A DNA stretch of 6,101 nt from JASFYU01 sp045046905 (GTDB lineage Bacteria > Bacteroidota > Bacteroidia > Flavobacteriales > Flavobacteriaceae), in contig JASFYU010000063.1 in assembly GCA_045046905.1 (NCBI GenBank), positions 1-6,101 of the forward strand, given 5' to 3'. Shown piece after piece: positions 1-6,078 of the stretch (positions within the stretch are counted from its first letter, which is position 1; each line of letters starts with the position of its first letter). A program made the translations under genes and the position numbers. The notes beneath the pieces were generated by a model. The model did no database searches, was not told the DNA's origin, and saw only the letters and a list, made by a program, of their open reading frames with translations.

Positions 1-138
1 TTTCCTTCGGATTTGATGATTTTTTTCCACTTCTCGCCAAATTTCTTCAAATTAACCCGTTAGTCCTTCAAAAATTTAGCTTCGAATTGAATAAAAAATC
101 ATCTAAACTGTAAACAAAGATTAGGTCGAACTCAGGTT
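1..138 (-). mobile_element. Inward-facing end of a MITE-like or IS-derived element (left copy, cut by window edge)
   Basis: The reverse complement of this stretch aligns without gaps to 5838-5975, with 128 of 138 positions identical by hand count. It ends at 138 with TTAGGTCGAACTCAGGTT, the same 18 bases that end the right-hand element at 6101 and, inverted, start it at 5838. It is therefore the terminal part of a second copy lying in opposite orientation; the rest lies left of base 1. No open reading frame resembling a transposase is present. The terminal sequence reminds me of the AC-CxxA-type ends of IS982-like elements, but I cannot confirm the family. The match to 5838-5975 stops only because the window starts there, so the true size of this copy is unknown. 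Confidence 0.85.
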
Positions 139-292
139 ATAAGCTTTTATGTATCTTCGATACGATAAGCATAAAATCTAGAGATTCTCTGCCTGCAATA
201 CTTTAATTGGCGACATTATCTTCATTTAGATGGTGTTTTAGTTAAAAAATGCGCTTTAACTTTTAGGCATAATGTACTAACGTAAAAGAATA
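139..292 (+). other. Leader between the left element and the permease gene
   Basis: This is 154 bases of A/T-rich sequence between the end of the left element and the permease start. It contains an imperfect hairpin (143-170) and a short odd palindrome AGAGATTCTCT (180-190). I searched for a Bacteroidetes-type -33 TTG / -7 TAnnTTTG pair and found only partial -7 matches, such as TACTTTAA near 199-206 and TAACTTTT near 257-264, none with a convincing -33 partner. The promoter of the permease is therefore unresolved. The start codon is preceded by A-rich GTAAAAGAAT rather than a Shine-Dalgarno sequence, as is usual in Bacteroidota. Confidence 0.5.
143..170. repeat. Imperfect hairpin just inside the left element end
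   Basis: TTATGTATC (147-155) pairs with GATACGATAA (159-168), leaving one bulged base and a TTC loop. An outer GC pair (143-144 with 169-170) can extend the stem past two unpaired T residues. It starts only five bases from the element end at 138. No T-run follows on either strand, so it does not look like a standard intrinsic terminator. It could be a regulatory leader structure, a relic of older DNA, or chance in A/T-rich sequence. Confidence 0.35.
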
Positions 293-2191
293 ATGACTGT
301 TGATCAAATTAGTATATTCTTAATTATTGCAATGACTTTTCTCCTTTTTATTTGGGGACGTTTGCGATATGATATTGTCTCGATTATTGCCTTAGGTGCT
401 TTGTTTATAACTGACAAGGCATTGGGTGGAGAAACATCAAATTTGATAATGAGCGAATCCGATATATTTATTGGCTTTGCACATCCGGCAGTTATAACTG
501 TTGCCTTGGTACTTATAATCAGCAGGGCGCTTCGTAACTCAGGCGTAGTTAATTTGATTTCTCGTCAAATTGCCCCTTATTCAAAAAATCAACTCACCCA
601 TATCACTAGCTTGAGTGGAGTAGTAGCCATTCTTTCCGCTATTATGAATAATGTTGGTGCACTTGCGTTGATGTTACCGGTAGCACTCAAAAGTTCTATA
701 AAACAAAAACGATCACCTAGTATTATTCTTATGCCCTTGGCATTTGCAAGTATTCTCGGAGGAATGATTACCATGATCGGTACTCCTCCTAATATCATAA
801 TTTCTACTTTTCGCGAAACTCAGCTTAGAGATATGAGGGCAAGGGCGCTAGAAGATACGCTATCTCCTGCTGCTCAATATTTTATATCTCAAAATATTGA
901 TGTTAAACAATTTATACCAGAAGCATTTAGCATGTTAGATTTTTCTCCTGTAGGAGGAGCACTAGCATTGATGGGTGTATTGTTCATTGCTTTTATCGGT
1001 TGGCGGTTAATTCCTAAAACAGCTCATAAAAAATCTATAACCGAATCGCTTTTTTCTATTGATGAGTATATAACCGAAATACGTATTCCTGAAGAATGTA
1101 AATTTATAGGGCTACAAATAAGCGAAATAGAAAGTTTCACAAAAGACAGGCTCACCATATTTGGACGAATATCCAAGAATGAAACAATGCGTCTGCTCAG
1201 CAATGAGCATATCATTAAAAAAGGAGACCGATTTCAGATCAAAGCCGACCCTGTAGACTTAAAAGTAATGATGGATGAATATGGCTTACGACTTACAAAA
1301 ATAATGCGCCAACGAATAGACCTATTAAAAGACAAACATACTGCTTTTAAAGAGGTCTTAGTAACACCAGGTTCGCCATTAGAAAATCAAAATCGAGATT
1401 TCTTTTATAAACACAGCTCAAATACATTGATTCTTATGGCTATTGCCCGTCAAGGTCAACCCATTAGAAAACGCCTTAGAAATATGTTTTTTAGGGTAGG
1501 AGATGTATTGCTAATACAGGGCAGTATCGATAATCTAAATGACAATATAAACTCTCTAGAACTTATTCCGCTCGCAGAACGAAATGTAAAAGTAGGGGTA
1601 TATTCGAAAGTTGGTTTAGCATTATTAATTTTTGGAACTGCCATCGCATTAAGTATGTTTGGTATTCTACCAATCACATTGGCTTTTACAGGAGCTGTTT
1701 TGATGTATATTTTTACGGGAATTCTACCGATTCGTGAACTTTACCATCAAATAGATTGGCCAATCATTGTATTGCTAGGTGCCATGATTCCTGTAAGTAA
1801 TGCACTTCAAACAACGAGAAGCACAGGCTTAATAGCAGATTTTATGTTAAACATGACCACTAATTTACCCCCCTGGTCTATTTTGGCCTTGATTATGATT
1901 ATTACTATGACCCTGTCAGATGTAATTAATAATGCAGCAACAGCTCTTATCATGGCACCGATTGCAGTTGAGATAGCAATATCTATAGGAGTCAGTATTG
2001 ACCCATTCTTAATGAGTGTAGCCGTTGGGGCTTCCTGTGCTTTTCTCACACCTATTGGCCATCAATGTAATGCGCTTATACTTGGACCTGGAGGATATCG
2101 ATTTTCTGATTATTGGAGAATGGGATTGCCCTTAGAAATTCTTATTGTTATACTAGGCGCACCCTTGATATTGTATTTTTGGCCATTATAA
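293..2191 (+). CDS. SLC13/DASS-type anion permease with two central RCK_C (TrkA-C) domains
   Basis: Inner-membrane permease of 632 residues, with roughly six hydrophobic segments before and six after a soluble middle. The membrane halves carry family signatures in pairs: MNNVGALALMLPV (118-130) and TMIGTPPNIIIS (160-171) in the first, and SDVINNAATALIMAPIA (542-558) and LTPIGHQCNALILGPGGY (585-602) in the second. These are the re-entrant hairpins and Asn/Pro motifs that form the anion and cation sites in DASS carriers. Residues about 255-335 and 345-425 look like tandem RCK_C domains (GDRFQIKAD at 311-319; VTPGSPLENQ at 357-366; GDVLLIQG at 403-410), the layout of the SAC1/SLT-like subgroup often annotated as sulfate or generic anion transporters. 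Family membership is clear, but the substrate (sulfate, dicarboxylate or other) cannot be read from the sequence. The RCK_C domains suggest ligand gating of transport. The start is the only sensible Met before the first membrane segment (about residues 5-22). It is monocistronic as seen: the next gene faces the other way. Confidence 0.92.
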   Translation: MTVDQISIFLIIAMTFLLFIWGRLRYDIVSIIALGALFITDKALGGETSNLIMSESDIFIGFAHPAVITVALVLIISRALRNSGVVNLISRQIAPYSKNQLTHITSLSGVVAILSAIMNNVGALALMLPVALKSSIKQKRSPSIILMPLAFASILGGMITMIGTPPNIIISTFRETQLRDMRARALEDTLSPAAQYFISQNIDVKQFIPEAFSMLDFSPVGGALALMGVLFIAFIGWRLIPKTAHKKSITESLFSIDEYITEIRIPEECKFIGLQISEIESFTKDRLTIFGRISKNETMRLLSNEHIIKKGDRFQIKADPVDLKVMMDEYGLRLTKIMRQRIDLLKDKHTAFKEVLVTPGSPLENQNRDFFYKHSSNTLILMAIARQGQPIRKRLRNMFFRVGDVLLIQGSIDNLNDNINSLELIPLAERNVKVGVYSKVGLALLIFGTAIALSMFGILPITLAFTGAVLMYIFTGILPIRELYHQIDWPIIVLLGAMIPVSNALQTTRSTGLIADFMLNMTTNLPPWSILALIMIITMTLSDVINNAATALIMAPIAVEIAISIGVSIDPFLMSVAVGASCAFLTPIGHQCNALILGPGGYRFSDYWRMGLPLEILIVILGAPLILYFWPL

Positions 2192-2558
2192 AACCCAATG
2201 ATAGATTTAATGAATGTTCTTAGAAACTGTTTCGAATTATATCACTTCATTTCTAGACACTTTCTGAAGCAATTCAATAACTTGACATTAAGCATAGTAA
2301 ACTACCTAACTCAAAATATGTATTAGATAACAGGCCACACTTTGAAATATTCGGTAAAAAACATAAAAACAATAATCCAAATTCAGAAGAAGAAATATGG
2401 GTGTCGATAAAGAAAAATATAGCCTACACTTAAGAATGAATACGGTTTGTTCTATGCATCTTGTAAACCTCCTTCCTTATCCAATGAACCTGAGGCAGAA
2501 AACACTCAAAATATCAATTGCAACTATATATTATCCTTCCGCTATATTGCATTATAAA
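2192..2558. other. Gene-poor gap holding a decayed coding remnant
   Basis: This stretch lies between the converging 3' ends of the permease and the HxlR gene. Bases 2281-2433 preserve the tail of a GyrI-like protein (separate entry). In the remainder (2192-2280 and 2434-2558) I see no intact gene, no RNA gene and no strong intrinsic terminator for either flanking gene. A short palindrome GAAACTGTTTC (2223-2233) has a one-base centre and cannot form a normal hairpin loop. The remnant suggests that DNA was lost or rearranged here. Confidence 0.6.
2281..2433 (+). pseudogene. Decayed C-terminal fragment of a GyrI-like/AraC-effector-binding protein
   Basis: Reading from 2281 in frame with TTT at 2341 gives 50 codons between a TAA at 2278-2280 and a TAA at 2431-2433. 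The central part reads LPNSKYVLDNRPHFEIFG followed by KNNNPNSEEEIWVSIKK. This is the pattern expected at the end of GyrI-like small-molecule-binding domains (a W-L-P-x-S-x-Y lead-in, then R-P-H-F-E, then a D/N-P-x-S-E-E-E-I-W-I-P-I-K ending), found alone or at the C-terminus of AraC/Rob-type regulators. Full domains are about 150 residues, so roughly the first two thirds are missing. There is no Met start in the preserved part, and the upstream bases give no matching continuation in the other frames that I can recognise. It is best read as the remains of a regulator gene that once lay between the permease and the HxlR gene. The family call rests on remembered motifs, not on a search. Confidence 0.62.
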
Positions 2559-2894
2559 TTAGTACACCTCATCATAAGATGCCAAAATTTCGCCAAAAAC
2601 TTCCAAATGACCTACAATTATTAAAGCCTCAAATCCACGTTTTGACAATTTATAACTAACTTTTGGTGGAACCTCATTAAAATTTTTACGTATTAAAATA
2701 TGATATTTCGCTAATATTTTAAGCTTGTCAATCAATACCTTTTCCGAGATATCTGGCATTTGCTTTCTTATTTCATTAAACCTCAATTCTTGTTTTCCAA
2801 TTGATTTAATGATAATAAGATTCCACTTACCTCCTAGCACTTTAATTGTTCTACGCAGTGGGCAATCTTTGATACTTTCAAATTTCTTCATCAT
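2559..2894 (-). CDS. HxlR-family winged-helix transcriptional regulator
   Basis: DNA-binding regulator of 111 residues, the normal length for the family. It opens with the HxlR signature CPLRRTIKVLGGKWNLII (11-28), then RFNEIRKQMPDISEKVL (38-54) for the helix-turn-helix. The wing follows, with NEVPPKVSYKLSKRGFEAL (72-90). HxlR proteins act as dimers, and members such as YodB, HypR and QorR sense quinones, disulfide stress or electrophiles through a cysteine near the N-terminus. Here Cys11 sits at the family position and is the only cysteine in the protein, so intersubunit disulfide or S-alkylation sensing is possible (inference). The first of two adjacent Met codons is used as start, five bases from an AAAGG ribosome site (2900-2904). 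It is transcribed divergently from pirin across 77 bases that contain a dyad, so it probably represses itself and the pirin/ThDP operon. Confidence 0.93.
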   Translation of the reverse strand: MMKKFESIKDCPLRRTIKVLGGKWNLIIIKSIGKQELRFNEIRKQMPDISEKVLIDKLKILAKYHILIRKNFNEVPPKVSYKLSKRGFEALIIVGHLEVFGEILASYDEVY

Positions 2895-2899
2895 ACTTA

Positions 2900-2904
2900 C
2901 CTTT
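2900..2904 (-). promoter_or_regulatory. Ribosome binding site of the HxlR gene
   Basis: CCTTT on the plus strand reads AAAGG on the coding strand, five bases before the ATG at 2894. It supports the first of the two tandem Met codons as start. It stands out because the plus-strand genes here have only A-rich leaders. Confidence 0.6.
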
Positions 2905-2911
2905 ATGTTAG

Positions 2912-2927
2912 TACTTGTTCAAAAGTA
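2912..2927. promoter_or_regulatory. Candidate HxlR operator: 16-bp dyad in the divergent gap
   Basis: TACTTGTTCAAAAGTA has perfect outer arms TACTT and AAGTA around six bases, and six of its eight symmetric base pairs match. It lies in the only intergenic space shared by the regulator and pirin genes. It overlaps the -7 element of the regulator promoter (2920-2927) and the -33 TTG of the candidate pirin promoter (2915-2917). HxlR regulators typically bind such dyads next to their own gene. The assignment is by position and symmetry only; short dyads also arise by chance in A/T-rich DNA. Confidence 0.5.
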
Positions 2928-2945
2928 TATTAAATTGTATTTTTA
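2915..2945 (+). promoter_or_regulatory. Candidate promoter of the pirin/Rieske-ThDP operon
   Basis: TTG (2915-2917), 20 bases, then TATTTTTA (2938-2945), which matches TAnnTTTG at all but the last base. Transcription would start near 2952, about 20 bases before the pirin ATG. The -33 box lies inside the 2912-2927 dyad, so a bound regulator would block it. It is a weaker match than the divergent promoter. Confidence 0.42.
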
Positions 2946-2951
2946 AACAAC
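2920..2951 (-). promoter_or_regulatory. Bacteroidetes-type promoter of the HxlR gene
   Basis: On the minus strand GTTG (plus 2948-2951) is followed after 20 bases by TACTTTTG (plus 2920-2927), an exact match to the TAnnTTTG -7 element of the Bacteroidetes primary sigma factor with a usual 19-21 base spacing. Transcription would start near 2913, giving a leader of about 20 bases that includes the AAAGG site. Confidence 0.6.
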
Positions 2952-2971
2952 AAAATAAAAGTTAGCGTAAA

Positions 2972-3844
2972 ATGATTACTAAAAAAGTAACCTATTTAAT
3001 ACCGGCAGTCGACATTAATATGGGTGGCATTATACTAAAACAAGCTTTACCCACTAATAGCATACCTCATATTGACCCATTTTTACTTTTGCATCACGCA
3101 AATTTCACCTATAACAAAAATTCACTTGCGATCCATCAAGGCATTGGGCCACATCCTCATAGAGGGTTCAGCCCAGTAACATTTGTTATTAACGGAGAGG
3201 TTCATCATAGAGATAGTAGGGGAAATAACCAAATAGCTAAAGAAGGTGACGTGCAATGGATGCATTCAGGAGCGGGAATTATACATAGTGAACGCCCCTC
3301 TCAACAGCTGGTCGACACTATGGGGAATCAAGAAATTATTCAACTCTGGATCAATTCGCCCGCAAACAGCAAAATGAAACAACCTGATTATCAATTCATA
3401 AAGGAATCTGATATGCCCGTTTTTTATTCTGAGGACAAGCATATTAAAAATAAAATAATTGCTGGAAACTATAATGGTCTACAAAGTAGAACAAAAACCG
3501 AAAGTGAATTGTTACTGGTTTGGGGAGAATCGAACACCGGCTCATCTCAGAAGATTAAAGTACCTAAAGGGCATCATTCACTGCTATATGTGATTAAGGG
3601 AGAACTCGCCCTAAAAGGTTATGGGAATGTAGAGAAAGAGTATTTAGCCATTTTTGATAATGAGGAGGGGCAGATTGAAATGACTATACCCTCGAATGCA
3701 CAGTTTTTGCTATTATGCGGGGCACCCTTAAATGAAAAGGTCACCCAACAAGGACCGTTTGTAATGAATACACAGACAGAAATCATGGAAGCAATGCGTG
3801 ATTATCAAATGGGAAAAATGGGGATATTAATAGAAGATAACTAA
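2972..3844 (+). CDS. Pirin family metal-binding bicupin
   Basis: Cytoplasmic bicupin of 290 residues, typical of pirins. The N-terminal cupin holds the signature GPHPHRGFSPVTFVINGEV (59-77) and HSGAGIIHSERP (98-109). The expected iron ligands are His61, His63, His105 and Glu107, equivalent to the H-x-H and H-x-E pairs of human pirin. The C-terminal domain (about 165-290) ends in GPFVMNTQTEIMEAMRDY (261-278), the standard pirin C-terminal motif. Known bacterial pirins include quercetin 2,3-dioxygenases (E. coli YhhW) and proteins that bind and modulate central enzymes, such as the pyruvate dehydrogenase E1 in Serratia. Placement 56 bases upstream of a pyruvate oxidase-like enzyme on the same strand therefore makes modulation of that enzyme, or removal of an aromatic/quinone-forming compound, reasonable guesses. 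The ATG follows A-rich GCGTAAA and lies 77 bases from the divergent regulator start. All ligands are present, so it should be active. Confidence 0.93.
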   Translation: MITKKVTYLIPAVDINMGGIILKQALPTNSIPHIDPFLLLHHANFTYNKNSLAIHQGIGPHPHRGFSPVTFVINGEVHHRDSRGNNQIAKEGDVQWMHSGAGIIHSERPSQQLVDTMGNQEIIQLWINSPANSKMKQPDYQFIKESDMPVFYSEDKHIKNKIIAGNYNGLQSRTKTESELLLVWGESNTGSSQKIKVPKGHHSLLYVIKGELALKGYGNVEKEYLAIFDNEEGQIEMTIPSNAQFLLLCGAPLNEKVTQQGPFVMNTQTEIMEAMRDYQMGKMGILIEDN

Positions 3845-3900
3845 TGCTCTGAATACATTTCAATAGTCTCCATTCTTGACAGCACTAATAAATTAGAACT

Positions 3901-5838
3901 ATGAAAATAAGACAATATAAGATTCTGAACAGCTATGAGGCGTTAGAGGAAGGAAAAACAATAACGGTTACGGCAGGCAAAAAAATACTTGCCGTTTCTA
4001 AATTTGATAAAAAAATAGGTGTTATAGACAATGCTTGTCCACATTTGGGCGGGCCTCTTGGTGAGGGTAAAATCGAAGATGGGCACCTTATTTGTCCATG
4101 GCACGGCTATCAATTTCACCCCTGCACAGGAAAAGCCCCAGAGGGCTTTGATGACAAGGTGAAGTCCTATGATGTAATCGTAAAAAAAGACGGCCTATAT
4201 GTAGCAATCGAGGAAGACTTAGAAAAAGAACCAACCATTTCGGATATTATGGTGCAAACCATGGTTAATTGGGGCGTAGATACCGTCTTCGGAATGGTAG
4301 GGCACTCTAATCTTGGCCTAGCCGATGCTATGAGATTACAAGAAGAAAAAGGTAATCTGCAATTCATTGGTATTCGACATGAAGGAGCCGCCGCCTTTGC
4401 AGCCTCTGCCTACGGAAAGTTAAAGGGCACACCCGCAGCCTGCCTGACCATTGCAGGACCAGGAGCGACCAACTTATATACAGGCATGTGGGACGCTAAG
4501 GTTGACAGAGCCCCTTTCCTTGCTCTAACTGGGCAAGTAGCCACACAGGTAGTGGGTACCGGAAATTTTCAAGAGGTAGATTTGGTCGCAGCCTTTAGCT
4601 CGGTCGCAAATTTTAACCATAGAGTTCAATCCGATAGTCCACATGGAGAATTAATGAGCCTAGCCATTAAGAAGGCCATCTTAAACAGAGATGTATCTCA
4701 TCTTACCTTTCCCGATGAGGTACAAGAACTACCAGCAGGAGACTCAAAAGCGTCTAATGACAAGGATCGAATGCCCAATTTATCTTTCATTCCCCCGACT
4801 CAAGAAGTGGATAAAGCGATTACCCTTATTAAGAAAGCCAAAAAGCCAGTAATCATTATAGGTCATGGGGCAAAAACTGCAACCAAACACCTACTAGCAC
4901 TAGCCGAGAAAATAAACGCCCCAATAATGACCACCTTTAAGGCAAAAGGAGCCATTTCTGATTTTCACCCATTGGCTTGTGGTGTTGTTGGCAAAAGTGG
5001 CACGCCCATTTCTGCACACTTTATGAGTAATGCCGATTTATTATTGGTTTTTGGAGCCTCATTTTCTCGCCATACAGGCATTACCGAAAGTATTCCTACC
5101 ATTCAAGTGGATTTTGACCCAATGTCATTGGCTAAATTTCATTCCATTGCCGTCAGAGTATTAGGTGAAATAGGAGAAAGTGCCATATTGTTCATTGAAA
5201 AATTAAAAGAAGAGACATTTGGTTACGATCCTAAGAAATTAATCGCCGATAAATGGGAAAGCTGGAGAACGACAAAAAAAGAAAGGGCAATTGAGAAATC
5301 GGATGCCTTGACCAATGCAAAGGTCTTTTTGGAACTCAACAAAAGTGTACCCGAAAAAGGGGTTATGTGCGTAGATGTCGGAAATAACGCCTACAGCTTC
5401 GGCCAGTATTTTGAGTGTAGAGACCATCAATTTCTACTGTCAGGATATTTGGGATCTATTGGTTTTGCGTTGCCAGCATCAATCGGGGCATGGGCAGCGA
5501 CCGAAGGCAAAACCCCCATTATTGCAGTAGCTGGTGATGGTGGTTTTGGTCAATATATGGCAGAGTTGACCACTTTGGTCAAGTATCAGATACCCGTTAA
5601 AATTATTCTGATAAACAATAACCAATTGGCCAAAATCAGTAAAGAACAACGTATTGGAGAATTTGATGTATGGAAAACAAACTTATCAAATCCTAAATTT
5701 AGCGAATACGCAACCTCTTGTGGTATGGTAGGCTTATATGCCGAGACCAATAAAGAAATAGAAACGCAAATGAAAGCATTGTTCGCAATTGAAGGCCCTG
5801 CACTCTTAGAGGTAATAACAGACCCTGATAAAATGTAA
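3901..5838 (+). CDS. Fusion of a Rieske [2Fe-2S] domain and a pyruvate oxidase/acetolactate synthase-like ThDP enzyme
   Basis: Residues 1-105 form a Rieske ferredoxin-like domain with the cluster ligands in ACPHLGG (Cys46, His48) and CPWHGYQF (Cys65, His68). Residues about 110-640 are a complete three-domain ThDP enzyme. The Pyr domain has the cofactor-activating Glu161 in GIRHEGAAAFAASAYGKLKG and then AGPGATN (185-191). The middle domain (about 300-435) has KKPVIIIGHGA and VDFDP. The PP domain carries the ThDP/Mg motif GDGGFGQYMAEL (545-556) ending in NN (572-573). The set fits the PoxB/AHAS superfamily, which decarboxylates pyruvate or related 2-oxo acids. The fused Rieske cluster would be a ready electron acceptor, favouring an oxidase/dehydrogenase over a synthase (inference). 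Substrate and FAD binding are not certain. The end, GPALLEVITDPDKM, lacks the roughly 35-residue membrane-binding tail of E. coli PoxB; the stop codon runs into the right-hand element, so slight truncation is possible. It is probably co-transcribed with pirin. By eye this gene is richer in G+C than the permease. Confidence 0.9.
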   Translation: MKIRQYKILNSYEALEEGKTITVTAGKKILAVSKFDKKIGVIDNACPHLGGPLGEGKIEDGHLICPWHGYQFHPCTGKAPEGFDDKVKSYDVIVKKDGLYVAIEEDLEKEPTISDIMVQTMVNWGVDTVFGMVGHSNLGLADAMRLQEEKGNLQFIGIRHEGAAAFAASAYGKLKGTPAACLTIAGPGATNLYTGMWDAKVDRAPFLALTGQVATQVVGTGNFQEVDLVAAFSSVANFNHRVQSDSPHGELMSLAIKKAILNRDVSHLTFPDEVQELPAGDSKASNDKDRMPNLSFIPPTQEVDKAITLIKKAKKPVIIIGHGAKTATKHLLALAEKINAPIMTTFKAKGAISDFHPLACGVVGKSGTPISAHFMSNADLLLVFGASFSRHTGITESIPTIQVDFDPMSLAKFHSIAVRVLGEIGESAILFIEKLKEETFGYDPKKLIADKWESWRTTKKERAIEKSDALTNAKVFLELNKSVPEKGVMCVDVGNNAYSFGQYFECRDHQFLLSGYLGSIGFALPASIGAWAATEGKTPIIAVAGDGGFGQYMAELTTLVKYQIPVKIILINNNQLAKISKEQRIGEFDVWKTNLSNPKFSEYATSCGMVGLYAETNKEIETQMKALFAIEGPALLEVITDPDKM

Positions 5839-5860
5839 ACCTGAGTTCGACCTAAGATTT
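5838..5860 (+). repeat. Left terminal inverted repeat of the right-hand element
   Basis: The 23 bases are the exact reverse complement of 6079-6101. The first 18 also equal the reverse complement of 121-138, but the next two bases differ there (GA here, TC in the left copy), so the left copy has drifted just inside the terminus. Confidence 0.85.
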
Positions 5861-5974
5861 GTTTACAGTTTAGATGCTTTTTTATTCAATTCGAAGCTGA
5901 ATTTTAGAAAGACTAACGGATTAATTTGATAAAATTAGGCGAGAAGTGGAAAAAAATCATCAAATCCGAAGGAA

Positions 5975-6068
5975 ATACAGATAAAAGGCAATCTTATCAT
6001 GAAAAATCTTTGAAATATCTCGATATTCCTTCAAATTTTCCATTTCAAATCTTAGCTTTTATTTGTAT
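5975..6068. repeat. Internal nested inverted repeat of the right-hand element
   Basis: ATACAGATAAAAG (5975-5987) and CTTTTATTTGTAT (6056-6068) are complementary at 12 of 13 positions. Inside them TTTGAAATATC (6009-6019) faces GATATT (6022-6027) and TCAAA (6031-6035). Both structures are centred near 6022, not at the middle of the element (about 5970), so the right half is a self-contained palindromic block. Confidence 0.65.
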
Positions 6069-6078
6069 TCTGTAGATT

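Noticed and set aside
2223..2233. GAAACTGTTTC as a terminator for the permease
   Set aside because: A one-base centre cannot form a stable RNA hairpin, and no T-run follows.
2430..2474. Strong Shine-Dalgarno-like AAGGAGG on the minus strand (plus 2468-2474), eight bases before an ATG (plus 2457-2459)
   Set aside because: The frame closes after nine codons and overlaps the GyrI-like remnant; it is most likely chance, although a leader peptide cannot be fully excluded.
2397..2624. 75-codon plus-strand reading frame after the permease
   Set aside because: It starts inside the GyrI-like remnant in another frame, runs into the 3' end of the HxlR gene on the opposite strand, has no recognisable motif, and gives a low-complexity hydrophobic product.
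2725..2946. 73-codon plus-strand frame antisense to the HxlR gene
   Set aside because: It is the complement of the conserved winged-helix coding sequence and has no motif or ribosome site of its own.
4011..5838. Calling the ThDP gene a biosynthetic acetolactate synthase large subunit
   Set aside because: There is no adjacent small regulatory subunit or branched-chain amino acid gene, and the fused Rieske domain points to a redox reaction; only superfamily membership is supported.
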